Of a DNA stretch of 64,000 nt, positions 1 to 12,137 are shown piece after piece; the first letter of the stretch is position 1, and each line of letters opens with the position of its first letter. Below the pieces are notes generated by a model that was not told the DNA's origin, ran no database searches, and saw only the letters and a list, made by a program, of their open reading frames with translations. The DNA is from Trichopria drosophilae (taxonomy: Eukaryota > Arthropoda > Insecta > Hymenoptera > Diapriidae): assembly GCA_030407085.1 (NCBI GenBank), contig CM059582.1, positions 204,079,501 through 204,143,500 on the forward strand, in the 5' to 3' direction. The position numbers and the translations under genes are program-made.

Positions 1-327
1 GATACCACCATTAGAATCGTTAGACTCTGCTCTTTATGACCGTGTAGTTCAACCTTTGATTTTATTTAATTATAAACCTCGTCTTCATACGTTTGTAAAA
101 AAATCCGCTAAACCCCAATGAATAGACGGGTTAAATCAAATGGGACGTTTTCAGTACCAGTTTTGGATGGCTTTAAAACTTTGCTTTGATTTTACAAAAT
201 AATAAACACTGGAAGATCAATAGTACTGTAAATATTGTTTTGAATGTTCAAAGAACATAAAAATATGTATTTTGTTGCATGTTGTGCATCATACATTCAT
301 AAGAAATAGAAATATGTAGAAAATCGT

Positions 328-1375
328 TAGTGCAGGAGCAGGGACCGTTTCGTAGCCTTTTATAGGTCCCCTTATGCAATAAGGTGTTTCCGACGTATTT
401 TGGGCCGCTGAATCCGAATTTCGAGGGTGGATTGCTCTCCGAGTGGGCCGAAATTGTTTATAACAATTTTTTTAAACAATTAAGCAATTTTAAATTTTTT
501 GGTCCAAAAAAATTTTTTTTTATTTTTTGGGCCATTCTAAACAAAAAAGGTCTTTAGTAACTTTTGCGTACGATGGCGCATTCTCGAGATAAAAATACCC
601 TGCACAAATCGCATTTTTTTTTTATTTCGGGAATTTTTATCTCGGAATTGCGCCATCGTGCGAAAAAGTTACATAGAACCTTTTTTGGTCAGAATTGCCC
701 GAAGAATATAACAAAATTTTTTAGGAAGCGAAAAGTAAAAAAATGATATTTAATTGTTTAAACAAATTGTTATAAACAATGACGGACCATCCGGAGAGCT
801 TTCCACCCTAAAAATTCGGATTCAGTGACCCAAAATACCTAAAAAATAACGAGGTGGATCCGGCGACATGAAACATGTCGTGCGTGCCAATACTATATGT
901 GCGTATATTTACAGACAAAAAACAGCTTTAGTAAAACTTCAATAAATGGCGAAGGTTTAAAATGAATGATTAAAACTAACTTTCTGCTTGAAATATAAGG
1001 TCAGAAGAAGAGTTTAAGCATAGGTAGATCAAAAAAAAAATTACATGTGTCGATGTGGCAGTGGGCTGAATACTGCAAAAATCGAATTTTTTTTTATTTC
1101 GGGAATTTATTTATCTCGAGAATGCGCCATCGTACGCAAAAGTTACTAAAGACCTTTATTGTTTAGAATGGCCCAAAAAATAAAAAAAAATTTTTTTGGA
1201 CCAAAAAATTTAAAATTGCTTAATTGTTTAAAAAAATTGTTATAAACAATTTCGGCCCACTCGGAGAGCAATCCACCCTCGAAATTCGGATTCAGCGGCC
1301 CAAAATACGTCGGAAACACCTTATTGCATAAGGGGACCTATAAAAGGCTACGAAACGGTCCCTGCTCCTACACTA
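328..1375. mobile_element. Nested-palindrome inverted-repeat element (TA-flanked)
   Basis: Terminal inverted repeats start GTGCAGGAGCAGGGACCG (from 330) and return as CGGTCCCTGCTCCTACAC (to 1373), with TA on each side, as expected of a Tc1/mariner-like or related non-autonomous element. The outer arms match over more than 250 bp (about 330-590 against 1085-1373). The left half is itself palindromic: 540-590 is repeated inverted at 590-680, and 770-840 is a diverged inverted copy of 410-470. No transposase is encoded, and the short open frames inside are by-products of the palindrome. The TA duplication is seen; the superfamily is a guess. Confidence 0.75.
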
Positions 1376-1419
1376 CGTCCATTCATTGGCATATTCACCC
1401 TATATTAAAATTGAAAATG

Positions 1420-2155
1420 AGCATTTTCAAAACTTCGAGCCCGACCGCAGATCAGCCGAAGCACTCATAAATGAGCACGTCTTGTTCACACTGATGCTTA
1501 AAAAAACAAAAATTAATGAAATTTTTATACTAAAATAAAATGTAATTTTTAAAGTAACCCCACCCCCCCTGATACCCGCCTCACTCCCCTGCTTCCTCTG
1601 TGTCTCTGTTTTTCATGTAACGTATATAATATACATATATATTGTATATGTGTATGTACAATTTATGTTAATTTCATGTTAATTTGCTTTTTACGGCATT
1701 ATCGTTGATTTTAAGAAGAAATGAATACAACCTTTTTTGTAGAGAATTCGATGTTCTATATTTTTTGTTTGAAACATTTTTTTGTACGATTTGTATTTTT
1801 TGTTAAAAAATGGAAAAACGTGTTTTTTGAGCGTTTTTTTGTTAAACCTCCCCATAATCTAGTATGCATTGTCGCCAAAAACTAATCAGATCTAAGTTTG
1901 GCCAAGAGAAACCCAAATCCGTTTGTACTTTTTAAATTCGCTCTGCCAGCCGCGAGATATCGCGTATACAAAATTTTGCCCACGGACGGACGGACGGACG
2001 GACGCACAACCTAACGGACACCAATTTTTTTATTGTTGCTTTGGGTTCCTTAGGGCCTGAAACGTCGACATTTGATGAAAAACTATAGGGTAATTTTTTT
2101 GCCCGAAGTGACCAAATTCAATACTTCGTCCAGACTTAGTCTGGGTCGAAGTAAT
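1420..2155 (+). mobile_element. Dispersed non-autonomous repeat family, copy 1
   Basis: Related to 10706-11153 and 47102-47731. The left end shares AGCATTTTCAAAACTTCGAG with the third copy. The right end shares GACATTTGATGAAAAACTA and finishes in a hairpin of the form TACTTCG..CCAGAC-GTCTGG..CGAAGTA. The two ends also look like an imperfect inverted repeat (ACTTCGAGCCCGACC against ACTTCGACCCAGAC). A short CGGA tetranucleotide run lies at about 1982-2004. There is no coding capacity. Family identity is not recognised. Confidence 0.65.
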
Positions 2156-2754
2156 AAAACAAATATTATTCTTCAAATTTTGCGTTTAACAAATAAATGT
2201 GTTTATTTTTTAGTCACTACTTTTCCTAAATGTTTATTTGTATTAAAAATTGTCGGTTTCTATTGCCTCACAAAATTGTCGTCGTCTAATTTTCACACTA
2301 ATTTTATTTCACGCCCTCTATGCGTAAAAGTGGCATTTTACGCCCCCTGAATCGAAATAATATTTTTGGTCACACCTGCACAAAACCCACGCCTTTTCTA
2401 GTCGGTAAAGCGTGGACATGATAGTTTTTCAACGCTTGTTCCTTCTAGGTTCCGGCGGGCGCGGTTTTCGCGATTTCGCCACCGCTTTACCGGGCACTTT
2501 TCTTGCTTTGACGCCCGCTTCTACTTTTTCACGATTTCACACCCGGCGTGTACTTGACAGGCCGTATAAAGGCGTGAGAAAAAATATTATTGGATTCAAA
2601 AGATGTTAAAAATCGCCACTTTTTAAGAATGCTTTAGCAAAATCCCCATCCGATACATGGATATTGAAATGCCCATTTTATGCATCCTGAATCGAAATAG
2701 CTACTTTTTTCCAGACTTCACTAGAATGCCCCCACTTCCACGCTTATTACTTAG

Positions 2755-3315
2755 AAACCCTAGATCTATCTGGAAAAAATGTAAATTTTACACACTCAAT
2801 CCGTATTTTTTCACTTCTTTCATTCATTTCAACCCTTATTTTTCACCCCTTTAGAATGTTGTAAATTAGAAAAGGAATCAGCTGTATCAGAACCTCTAGA
2901 TCAATGTTGATGGAAAAAATGAAAATTTCACCCTCAATCCTTATTTTTCAATTCTTTACTCCACTTCAACCCTTATTTCTCACCAGCTTAGAATGTTACA
3001 AAATAGAAACTGAACTTGGAAATGAAATCAGCTGTATCAAAAACCTCTTGATCTAACTTTCTAGAAAAACTACAAATTCCACCCCCAACTCTCATTTTTC
3101 AACTACTCTAATCGACTTCAGCTCTTCCTATCTATCCCTTTAGGATGTTGCAAAGCGAAAACTGAGCATAGAAATGGAATCCGTTATATCAAAAAATCCT
3201 ATATCTAAGTTTCTAGAAGAACTCAAAATTTCACCCTTAACCCTTAGTTTTGACCCGGTTGGGATATTGCAAAATGCAAACTGAGCTGGGAAATGGAATC
3301 AGGAGCACAAAAAAC
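2755..3315. repeat. Degenerate tandem repeat, about 4 units of 117-152 bp
   Basis: Four diverged copies of a unit containing the order: AAATTTCACCCTCAATCC, then CTTATTTTTCA, then a word like GAATGTTGCAAA, then GGAATCAGCTGTATCA. The GAATGTT-type word recurs near 2844, 2992, 3144 and 3261. Preceding sequence (2340-2750) has looser similarity. No coding potential. Confidence 0.65.
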
Positions 3316-4379
3316 TTGATTGAAATAGATTTCACGTATTTTAGCTGATTCGCTTCTACCAGAATTGTCACGAAACGTGAAAAATGCTGCACCAGTTAAC
3401 CGGTTGAAAAGTCTGGCCATTTAGCAACGTCGATTGCGTTTACTAGACAGCAATTGGATTATGAGTTACGCTGATGTTCTTGTAGGGGATTATGAATTGA
3501 ATCATTTCTCTTAATGACTCTGTGGGCTCCGTTTAATATCGAGTAATGCTTCTTATCTGAATAAAGTGGGAAACAAAATTGCAGAATACTATGTAACGTT
3601 AGAATGTTTTCACCTAACTTGTTAATTTCGAAACATTTGTATAAATTAAATATAAAAAATAATATTCTGGAAAATAGAAATACCTAACATGGTCTGATTC
3701 AGGTAGGCTTATTGGGGCCATTGTAACAGTGCAACGGTATTTAAACCATTATAATAAATTAACAATAAAATCAGTTAAGTACTTAAAAGTCGATGTAGAT
3801 TGAGTATATAATAACTAATTACAACAGTTTTTAAACAATAGAATTAATTAATATAATGTAATCTTACCTCAGATCGCTTCTTGCGTTAACAAACAAGTCC
3901 TATTTTTACGTCGAAGCTGCAGAAGCTGCGGAAGTTGTAGAAGGTATCTTACTCCTTTGAAGAACTAAGAACGACTGTGATGATGTTCGTGAAAATGGAA
4001 AACATGTAATGCGTTTTCCCACCTAAAGGTACCAGGTATGTCGTATTAGGGGGGGTTATACTTATCTTCCCCTACTACGTAGTACCCTGGTACCCCAATT
4101 CCCAAAATGCATGCATTACCACGTTGCCGAAGGGACTAGGATTAGCTTAAACACATACCGAAGTAGGAAACCTTTCCATCACCAACGTCAAAACAGGGCA
4201 CATCAACGTGGCAACGTTGCTCAATATATCACATAGTTGGCGATTGGTTGATTAACAGAAAAACAATAAGAAAAACGGAGCAAAATTCGTTGCATAATAT
4301 TGTTATTGTTAATATTATTATTTTAATAATAACTTAAACAACAACATTGGTTTCTTATGTCGCTCAATCTGTCCGAAAA
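3316..4379. other. Unassigned intergenic sequence
   Basis: AT-rich sequence with stop codons in all frames. I see no domain, RNA gene or clear repeat. Confidence 0.5.
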
Positions 4380-4597
4380 ATGAGAAATTTTTTTGCTCAA
4401 ATCTCTACCGGATTAGCGTGAAATGTCACTGCGACCACGCCTCAAACCATGAGGTAGGTGATTGCAGTGTCGGTACCGAGTTCAATTCAACGCGCAGAAA
4501 ATTGTCTACACGGGGACTCGAACCCATAACCTTCGGAGACCTCCAAATTACAAAACGAGGCGGACGTCGTAACCATCTCGCCCCCGTTACTATTATT
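4380..4597 (-). mobile_element. tRNA-derived SINE fragment
   Basis: Read on the minus strand, the segment begins GGGGGCGAGATGGTTACGAC and carries a good pol III B box, GTTCGAGTC (4515-4523), about 50 bases downstream. That is a tRNA-like head. It is followed by about 120 bp of unrelated body. The A box is degenerate and no cloverleaf can be closed, so this is a SINE rather than a tRNA gene. A second SINE with a similar head is at 41174. Confidence 0.6.
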
Positions 4598-5536
4598 GTT
4601 ATTATTAGAATTCTTAAAACTGTGATATTTTGTTGATCAATAGAATATATGTATAACATAAGCATTCCTAAATTTCGAACAATAGCCGTTTATTGTATAA
4701 CTTTGTAATGTGCATAAGTACTTGATACGATTAATATGACAAACAATGAAAAGCGTCTTATAAAATAACATAAAATTTCACGTACTTATAAATAAACAAA
4801 ATGAACGTTAAATATGGTATATTGATATGCGTAAATTTCGATATTGATTTATTAGAAATTTATTGCAAATCATCTTAATTATTGTAGGCTTTAAAATAAT
4901 CACAAACAGTTATTTCCTTAATTCCTAAACTTTCGAACTGAAAAAATGTTAATGAAACTTAAAATGGTTTGTGTAATCAGCCTTGATCGCAGTCTAATAT
5001 TTTATGTTGGTACACATATAGAAATCACCGGTTATTTCGTCCCAACTTTGTACAATAATATTTCTATTGACAGAACAGTCGTAGTTAAAATTAGACGAAC
5101 TCGGTCCACATGGCTGCCTATATTAGTAGGGGCGCAAATTCATACCGCATTGCATATTGTCATAATTGTTATTTGTGGCCTGTTTGTGGTTTTTCATGTA
5201 TCAGAATTTTCTAAAATCAGAAAAGTATACATTACATTCATGCTTTGCTTGACTATAAGTATTTAACGTTAATTAACAGTTAGCGAATTAATTGCATAAA
5301 AAGTTTAACACCTCATAATAAAAGATTTTAAAGCAACACTAGTCCATTGATATGCAACTATAGAGCATACTTGAGCCGAATAAAATTGATGAACGTCCCA
5401 ATTTTTGTTCTATCAAAACACCCTAATATTAGAAAAGCTATTATCGGTCTGTACGGCGAAAGAAACAGACTTTTTGGGTAATGTTTCGTTCAGATACGGG
5501 TAATTTGTTTAAATTCTAATTAATGTAGCATTATAG
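4598..5536. other. Unassigned sequence with one hydrophobic open frame
   Basis: Mostly AT-rich. A 106-codon open frame at 4946-5266 has one strongly hydrophobic stretch (roughly residues 55-85) and a basic segment before it, but I recognise no family and nothing supports transcription. Confidence 0.4.
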
Positions 5537-5767
5537 ATGGATAAAAAAGAATACACGATAACGGTGCTTGATCGAGAAGATTATAGTACGTGGAAAAAGA
5601 GAATTTTAATGTTCTGGAAGTTAAAAAAATGGGACACAGTGATTACCAGAGAAAAGGTTGAAGCAGACAAGGAAGATTGGGATGAGAATGATTTGAAGGC
5701 TTTCCCAAGCTATAAATTACATATATGTGTTAATTTAACAGAGGGACACTTGTTACCCCAATGCTAA
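5537..5767 (+). pseudogene. Copia-type gag N-terminal fragment
   Basis: A 76-codon open frame whose first 35 residues fit the gag/UBN2-like N-terminus of Ty1/copia elements: a leucine-aspartate lead, then a Y..W..R pattern (residues EDYSTWKKRILMFWKLKKWD). It ends abruptly, with no zinc knuckle, protease, integrase or RT nearby. The last 40 bp (from about 5727) recur at 5799-5837, a diverged direct repeat 72 bp apart. This is a dead fragment. The family match is by motif only. Confidence 0.6.
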
Positions 5768-6133
5768 CGGCACGTCGATCGAACATACCGATGGCATGTT
5801 GATTTAACAGAGGTTCACAAGTTGTCCCAATGGTATGCTTTAAGGCGGGTACGTCATGTTGTATCTGTTTTCCCCGCGTGCGCATTTAAGATTTGCACAT
5901 TCTGTCACGTGACACAAACACGGTTCTCACAACTATGTATAATATATATGTGTACATTACATCTAGAATGTTTGAATTTAATACAATATAAATGTATCAC
6001 ATACTACAAACACTTCCAAAATGTGAAAACTTATGGAATACTACAAGAAACATTTCATGTTACTCGTCTCAATCCAACAATATCTACCGAAGCAATTTTT
6101 CTTAAATTGAAGATTGCATCAGCAAACTAAATT
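5768..6133. other. Unassigned spacer between two retroelement fragments
   Basis: Contains the second half of the 72-bp-spaced direct repeat (5799-5837). Otherwise no recognisable feature. Confidence 0.4.
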
Positions 6134-8006
6134 TTGGTCGTTGTTTATATTCCACCTGCATCAGGTGAAGAAGTCTTTGAAGAATTTTCTATCTGCGGAC
6201 ATTTTAATCTTCCCAACGTAAGATGGTCTAACAACCCGCAGTCAATGGAGATTGTCAATTACCTCTCACCAAATCGTCAACGGAGTTCAGAATCGGTTTA
6301 TCGACTGTTTTCTTATTTGGGAATGTCTCAGTTATTCAGTGTGCACCAGGACAAAAGATACACTCTGGATTCACTATGTGCCTTAAATTCCGAGGTTAGA
6401 AATCTCGAAATTCAAGATCATCTTTTCCCACCAGATGAACATCATTCAGGAGCATTTTTTGAAATTCCTGTATCTCAGTATAAGGAAATACCGAACCGTA
6501 ACCAAATGCTTGATTTCGTGCGTGGTAATTATGATGCTATGAATGTAAATCTCGAGGATATTGATTGGAATAATACTTTCGGTAACTTTAATGTTGATGA
6601 ATGTCTTCATAAATTTTATAATGTCCGCTATCCATTAATTAATAATTTCGTTCCGTGTAAAAGAGTGCATTCTGGTACATATCCTCGATGGTATTCCGAA
6701 GAGTTGAAGCAATGTATTCATGGAAAAAAATTAGCGTATATTAGATATAAACAAAATAATTTACAAGAGGATTATGTTAATTTCAAACGCTTGCGAGCAG
6801 AATGCATCAATTTATCGCGCTCAGCTCACAAATCTTATATTTCTGGTTTGGAAAATGGAGTCCACAGAAATATTAGTTCGTTTTGGACGTACGTCAGTTG
6901 TTTAAAAAGAAATTCTGGTTTGCCAACTAATATGCATTGGAGAAATAATTTAGCCTCAACTAGTTTCAGTATTGTGGATTTATTTTCTAGGTATTTTGCT
7001 TCCGTCTATAAAACATCATCGCCTTCGTTCCTTAATTTTACGGATACCGATTTTAATAGAATAGCAGATTCGTATAGTGTCACGGAAGAGGACACAAAAT
7101 CTCGTCTTGATAATCTAGAAGATAACCTAAATTCTGGTCTGACCAGATACCGCCATATTTCGTAAAGCGTTGTGCTAAATCGCTAATCAAGCCGTAGTTG
7201 CTCCTCTTCAATAACTCGCTCAGTTCCGGGACTTTCCCTTCGAAGTGGAAATGAGCTTTTATCTATCCTGTTTTTAAATCCGGTGTTGTAAATGTAACTT
7301 ATTATCTTTTTATAGGGGTAAATCGTTTTTCAAGTATAATTATACTCTTAACGGTATCCTTTTAAATCGGGTCGACTTCATCTCTGATTTAGGTATTCTT
7401 TTTGACAAATCTTTTTCATTTTCCAAACATATACACAATATTGTTATACGAACTTTACCCTTAATTGGTTTTATTAAACGAGTTACGTTTGATTTTAGTA
7501 AAGCTGATACGATAATGTATCTCTATAAGACATTAGTTGTTTCCATTTTTACTTACGCATCGGTTATATGGTCTCCACACACTCAAGTTATGTTCAAGCA
7601 ACTGGAATCTGTTCAACACAAATTATTAAGATTTATTTCTTTTAAAAAAGACAACCCCATGAGGTATGTTGATCATAATTACGGACCAATTATGAGATCT
7701 TTTAATTTATTATCCATACGACAGCTTCACGAATTTTATGAATACCTGTTTGCTTTTAAAATTACTCATAACTGGCTTGATTGTGACGACATTGCATCTT
7801 TATTTAATTATCGATCTATTTTGTACAACTTCCGTGACCCCAGAATCGTCTCAGAGCCCTTTAATAATATGAACTATGGTTTTTATTCATCCGCCGATCG
7901 TTTGCTTCGTGTGTGGAACAGGGTTCCTTCTCAATTGCGTGACTGTCAGTCTATTGGATATTTTAAATTGCAAACTCGTATACATTTAAGTGATACAAAT
8001 ATGTGA
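6134..8006 (+). pseudogene. Jockey-type LINE ORF2 with the RT core deleted
   Basis: A 343-codon frame (6134-7165) holds the endonuclease domain (VVYIPPAS, then ICGHFNLPNVRW) and the linker typical of Jockey-clade elements (YPRWYSEELKQCIHGKKLAY). In the usual GDFNLP motif the aspartate is replaced by histidine. The frame then enters the RT fingers (DNLNSG) and shifts near 7130, continuing as IPPYFVKRCAKSL and GTFPSKWK in another frame up to about 7255. The next readable piece (open from 7278, ATG at 7515, stop at 8006) is already the RT thumb and C-terminal region (DLGILFDKSFSFSKHI, FTYASVIWSPH). The palm domain with its catalytic FADD box is missing, so an internal deletion joined the two parts. 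Non-functional. Confidence 0.85.
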
Positions 8007-8871
8007 ATTTATGTTTTTAATCCTGTCAGTATGTTTTTCGTTTTTTTTCCCTAAATTGTATTAACGGTAGCTATCCGTCATTTTTGTATCAAGGGCCTCT
8101 GGTCCGTTTAATGTAATAAAATAAAATTGACGAGATTTTGAAGAGTCCGATTTTTGCATGTCGGGTTTTTTGAGGTGTCGGATTTTTGGCGCATTTAACA
8201 AATTCGTACAATATTTTTGTCTCAAATATGTTCTTGATATGATATTTTTCATTTCACTAGTAACTTTCTAATTTCAAATTTGACACAATTCGCGGCATGC
8301 GATTGTTTTATGTAGTTATTTTGGCGGCCACAAGGGGCCAATGCGACTGCAACTCGGCGTGATGCGCTCGCTGTAGAAATGCCTTATCGTTTGGTACATA
8401 TATTAGGGGATTCTTCCTGTAGTGCATCTAGACAAATGCGCTTCGGCCCATGCAGTAGGGCCCACGTGATTAATTAGATTTTGTTACTAATAATACCATA
8501 ATAATACCAATAATAATAAATTTATATAGTAATCTATAAAAAAAATTGAAGAAAAAAAAACTAATGTTTTTAAGAAAATTAACTTTTAATTTTTTTCGAA
8601 AAATGGCCGCCATTTTGTTTTTTTTTTAAATTTTTGTCGTACAACAATAAAAACACCGACGATTTGCAATTGCAAATTAGTATCATAAGCAATGCGTATT
8701 AGTTGATCAATTTGTTTTATGTGATGCAATAGTATATTCATATTTTTTATTCAAAATGTACTAGATCCTAATTATGTAAACTACATATACCGACATCTTG
8801 GGTTCTCGGGCGATTAAATGTAAATATTAGAATGAAATTTATTTAAACCTGCATTTCTAAACCTACATTAT
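8007..8871. other. AT-rich unassigned sequence
   Basis: Possibly includes the 3' tail of the preceding LINE near 8007-8060. The rest has short A and T runs and no recognisable coding or RNA feature. Confidence 0.4.
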
Positions 8872-9240
8872 TGAGTTCGGTCGTTCTAAATATACTTAAA
8901 ACTCATCAAATTGATACAAAAACATTCCCAAGTGTAAAAACGCAAATATTTTCTTAGCGTTATTAAAAAAATACGTGTTTTAAACATTCTAAGGCGCGTT
9001 TTATTACTACAGGATGAAACGCGGTCGTTATACATATATCTACAATTCTTTAAATTAATACAGAAACATTCTTAAATTAAAAAACGGTGATATTTTTTTA
9101 GTGATCTTTGTGAAATACACGTTTTAATCCAACTGGATTGAGTGCGATTGTTACAATATACTAAAAATTCATCATATTGACACCGAACATTCCCAAATGA
9201 AAACACGCGAATATTTCTTAATAGCAATACGGTACACGGG
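8872..9240. repeat. Three diverged direct repeats of about 120-145 bp
   Basis: A word of the form ACATTCCCAAGTGTAAAAACGC followed by ATATTTTCTTAG occurs near 8920, 9065 and 9187. The first and third copies also share the preceding stretch (ATACTTAAAACTCATCAAATTGA and ATACTAAAAATTCATCATATTGA). Strongly degenerate and non-coding. Confidence 0.55.
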
Positions 9241-9415
9241 AAAAAATTTGGATTAACAGTTTCTCCACGAATTGGGATTCGGATCTCTCCATGAGTCATC
9301 GAGAACAGGCGTCGCCATATGAGAGTAATGAATTCTCTATCTTGGTACCGATGATTCTCCAACATATATCGAGCGCGTTTCTCTCTTACTGGAGTAGCCG
9401 GTACTCCAGCCTCGA
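9232..9415 (+). mobile_element. Short dispersed element starting GTACACGGGAAAAAATTTGG, copy 1
   Basis: The first 35 bases match the minus strand at 12137-12103 almost exactly. About 165 bp downstream both copies end in a similar hairpin: here CTGGAGTAGCCGGTACTCCAG (9390-9410). In between both share ATCGAG and GCGTCGCC words. Probably a small non-autonomous element with an ACACGG(G)-type terminus. No coding capacity. Confidence 0.5.
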
Positions 9416-9563
9416 AAATGTGGTGTTGCAACAAATCGAATGTTCGAGCGGACATGCTTTGGTGCGTTATCGAGCTAATTTTCGTTGTAATATAATAAAA
9501 CAATTCTTTGATGCGGATAATAAACTTAAGCTAAAAGTTAAGTTCAACCTTTCGGCTCAACTT

Positions 9564-10703
9564 CCCGGGAAAAAATGAATTGTATATAATTGTATACAAT
9601 TACATACAAATTGTATACGAACTTATAATAATCTATACAAATGTATACAGGTCTATATGGATTTTTCGTCTATAGAATTATATACGATGTATAGAGTTGT
9701 ATACAAATTAATAAAATTATATATATAATTGTATACAGTTATATAAAGTTTTATATAATATTGGAAAACGGTGAAATCTCGGTAAACTTTAATTTGTATA
9801 CAATAATATACACTTGTATAGAAATGTATGCATCTGTATATGTTAATATCAATTTGTATCGGCATGTATACAGTTGTATACAAACCTATAATTTGGTTAA
9901 TTTGAACATTCAGTATATTTCGCATACAACTATATACAAATGTATATAATTATAGTAACTTGTATATACTTGTATACAATTGTATATATTCATATTAATG
10001 AAGGAAGATTGCGGTTACATGAAATTTTACAACTGTATACCATTTTATACAACTGTACAGAATTGTATATGAAACTAAGAAATGCTATCATTTTGCAGAC
10101 GTTTAATTCAATGTAATATATGAAACACTATATAACTTTATATAACTTCATACAATTGTATATATACTTGTAATAATTTATATTGTATTCGCGTGTATAC
10201 AGTTCTATACAAAAAATAATTTGATTAATTTCAAAATTCAATGTTGTTTGCATACTAGTGTATACAATTGTATACATATGTTAATAGATAGTCAGAGTTA
10301 CCGACAGTGTTTCTCGCAAGCGCATGAGTCTTGGGCAATTACTTTATAAGGAACCTCCAAAAATATCGACAGAATAGCGCGCGTATGATGTGGTATGTTA
10401 CACATGCACCGCGTGTGTGTGTGTGTGCTAGTACGTTGATGTCAGTATGGCAATCATGAAATGTTGTAAATTGCGAATGTGGCGCGCGCGCGCATGTGTG
10501 TGTATTTGTGTGTATGTGTATGTCATCAATTTTTTCTTTACGAATATAGCGAACAATTATATACAGTTATATACCATTACATATTATTGAATAGTAATGT
10601 ATACAGTTTTGTAAAATTGTATAGACGATAAATTCATATACAATTGTATACAATTGGATGCATGCAATTCTATACAATTGTATACAGTTCATTTTTTCCC
10701 GGG
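9564..10703. mobile_element. Inverted-repeat element CCCGGGAAAAAATGAA filled with TGTATAC words
   Basis: Both ends carry the same 16-bp inverted repeat, CCCGGGAAAAAATGAA (9564-9579) and its complement (ending 10703). The 1140-bp interior is dominated by TGTATAC/GTATACA-type words spaced 10-20 bp apart and reading equally on both strands, plus GT microsatellite runs at about 10410-10520. Open frames on either strand are artefacts of this repeat. It abuts the dispersed repeat at 10706. I do not recognise the family, and no target duplication is clear. Confidence 0.65.
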
Positions 10704-10705
10704 GT

Positions 10706-11153
10706 TTAAATTCGTCTTTTCGTTTGCGAGGTACAGCATTTACAAAAAAAAATGCACAGTCGATTATTTTTTTGTTCATTCGCCTTTTACGTCAGTACCG
10801 TTGAGTTAACGAAGAAAATGCAGTACCCTTTTGTGGAGAATTTGATGCTCTGCCTTTTTTATTTAAAACATTTTTTGTGTGATTATAAGTATTGTTTATT
10901 AAAAAATGCAAAAAAAGTATATTTTTTAGGTGTTTTTAACCGACCACCTCACAATCTTGTATGGATCGACTCCAAAAACTAATCAGATCTAAGTTAGGAC
11001 GTATGCACAACATCACGGACAAAAATTATTTTTCTTTTTCTGGGATCTTTAGTCTGAAACGCCGACATTTGATGAAAAACTATAGGGTAATTTTCTTGGC
11101 CGAGATGACCAAATTCATTACTTCGTTCGACCTACGGTCAGGGTCGAAGTAAT
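10706..11153 (+). mobile_element. Dispersed non-autonomous repeat family, copy 2 (left end missing)
   Basis: Matches the right two thirds of 1420-2155, including AACTAATCAGATCTAAGTT, GACATTTGATGAAAAACTAT and the terminal ACTTCG..GTCGAAGTAAT hairpin. The left end is absent where the CCCGGG-ended element begins, so that element probably landed in this copy or truncated it. Confidence 0.6.
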
Positions 11154-11999
11154 ATTAAGTGGCTGAATTTAAGGAATTAATATAAATATATACTTTAAAA
11201 AACGTAATTGTAGCAATTTTATTGGATAAATATATGGATACTTAAAATTTTGTTATTTTTCTAATCAATTTTTTATGTATTGTTATCTTATTCTATGAAT
11301 ATTCTTTGTCTTCACCGAGTCATTTTCTTCTTTGGTTTATAATATAAAAGAAGTCATTAAAATATATGCTTACCCACATGGTAATAAGAAAATATATTCA
11401 GCCAAATCACTGTTAACAAGTGTAGATTGTGTTGATTTTCGAAAAAAATTTTCTCAGTTACATAGATTAATTGTCCCTTTCCTTACAAAAAATGTATATA
11501 CTTACTTTATTTATAAGATGTATACACTATATCTTGATATAAACGTATTAAGATAATTACATTGGAGAGGTATACGGATATTTTCAAGTTTTTATTGTAA
11601 TCGAAGTTTTCATGTTTCTAATAAGTTTTCCAGCCTATTCAACTATTTATCATCTTCATACATCAATATTTTTCTTTTCTAATAAAGGAAATGAAAATTC
11701 AATGATAAAAATATACAATTATTCATATGACATAGCTTTATGTTACTTTTGATAAGCGTATGTTAAATTTAATCTTTCAATATATGTATTGTGAAAATCC
11801 ACACAACACTAAAACCACCGCGAGAAAACTATACGATATAGAGCTCCACGTGATGCTGTGCCATGTGCTTATATGTTATATATATAATAATATACAAGCC
11901 ACGCCCCTGGTGGCACCAATGTGGAGTGTCATTCGTTCTTCACATGGAGCATAGAGCACGTACCGTTCTAATAGAGTAAGTAAAACCTTGTCCGTCATC
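11154..11999. other. AT-rich unassigned sequence
   Basis: Short open frames only (the longest about 74 codons), none with a recognisable motif. Confidence 0.45.
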
Positions 12000-12137
12000 G
12001 AGCCGCGCTTTTCCCAAGTTGGAGTGTGCCATACTCCAACATCGAACCAGGGCAATCCCATGCTTCTGGAAGAAATCGAGTTGGCGTCGCTCGATCACCT
12101 ATCGAGAAGCTGTTACTCCAAATTTTTTCCCGTGTAC
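12000..12137 (-). mobile_element. Short dispersed element starting GTACACGGGAAAAAATTTGG, copy 2
   Basis: Minus-strand copy of 9232-9415. It begins at 12137 and runs down to a hairpin TTGGAGTGTGCCATACTCCAA near 12020. A 144-codon open frame crosses it on the plus strand but shows no family signature. Confidence 0.5.

Noticed and set aside
4426..4597. tRNA gene on the minus strand
   Set aside because: A B box is present but no acceptor or anticodon stems can be formed. It fits a SINE head better.
4946..5266. Possible chemoreceptor or channel fragment
   Set aside because: There is only one hydrophobic stretch and no recognisable family motif.
9653..9949. Overlapping open frames rich in Tyr and Ile on both strands
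   Set aside because: Products of the TGTATAC word array.
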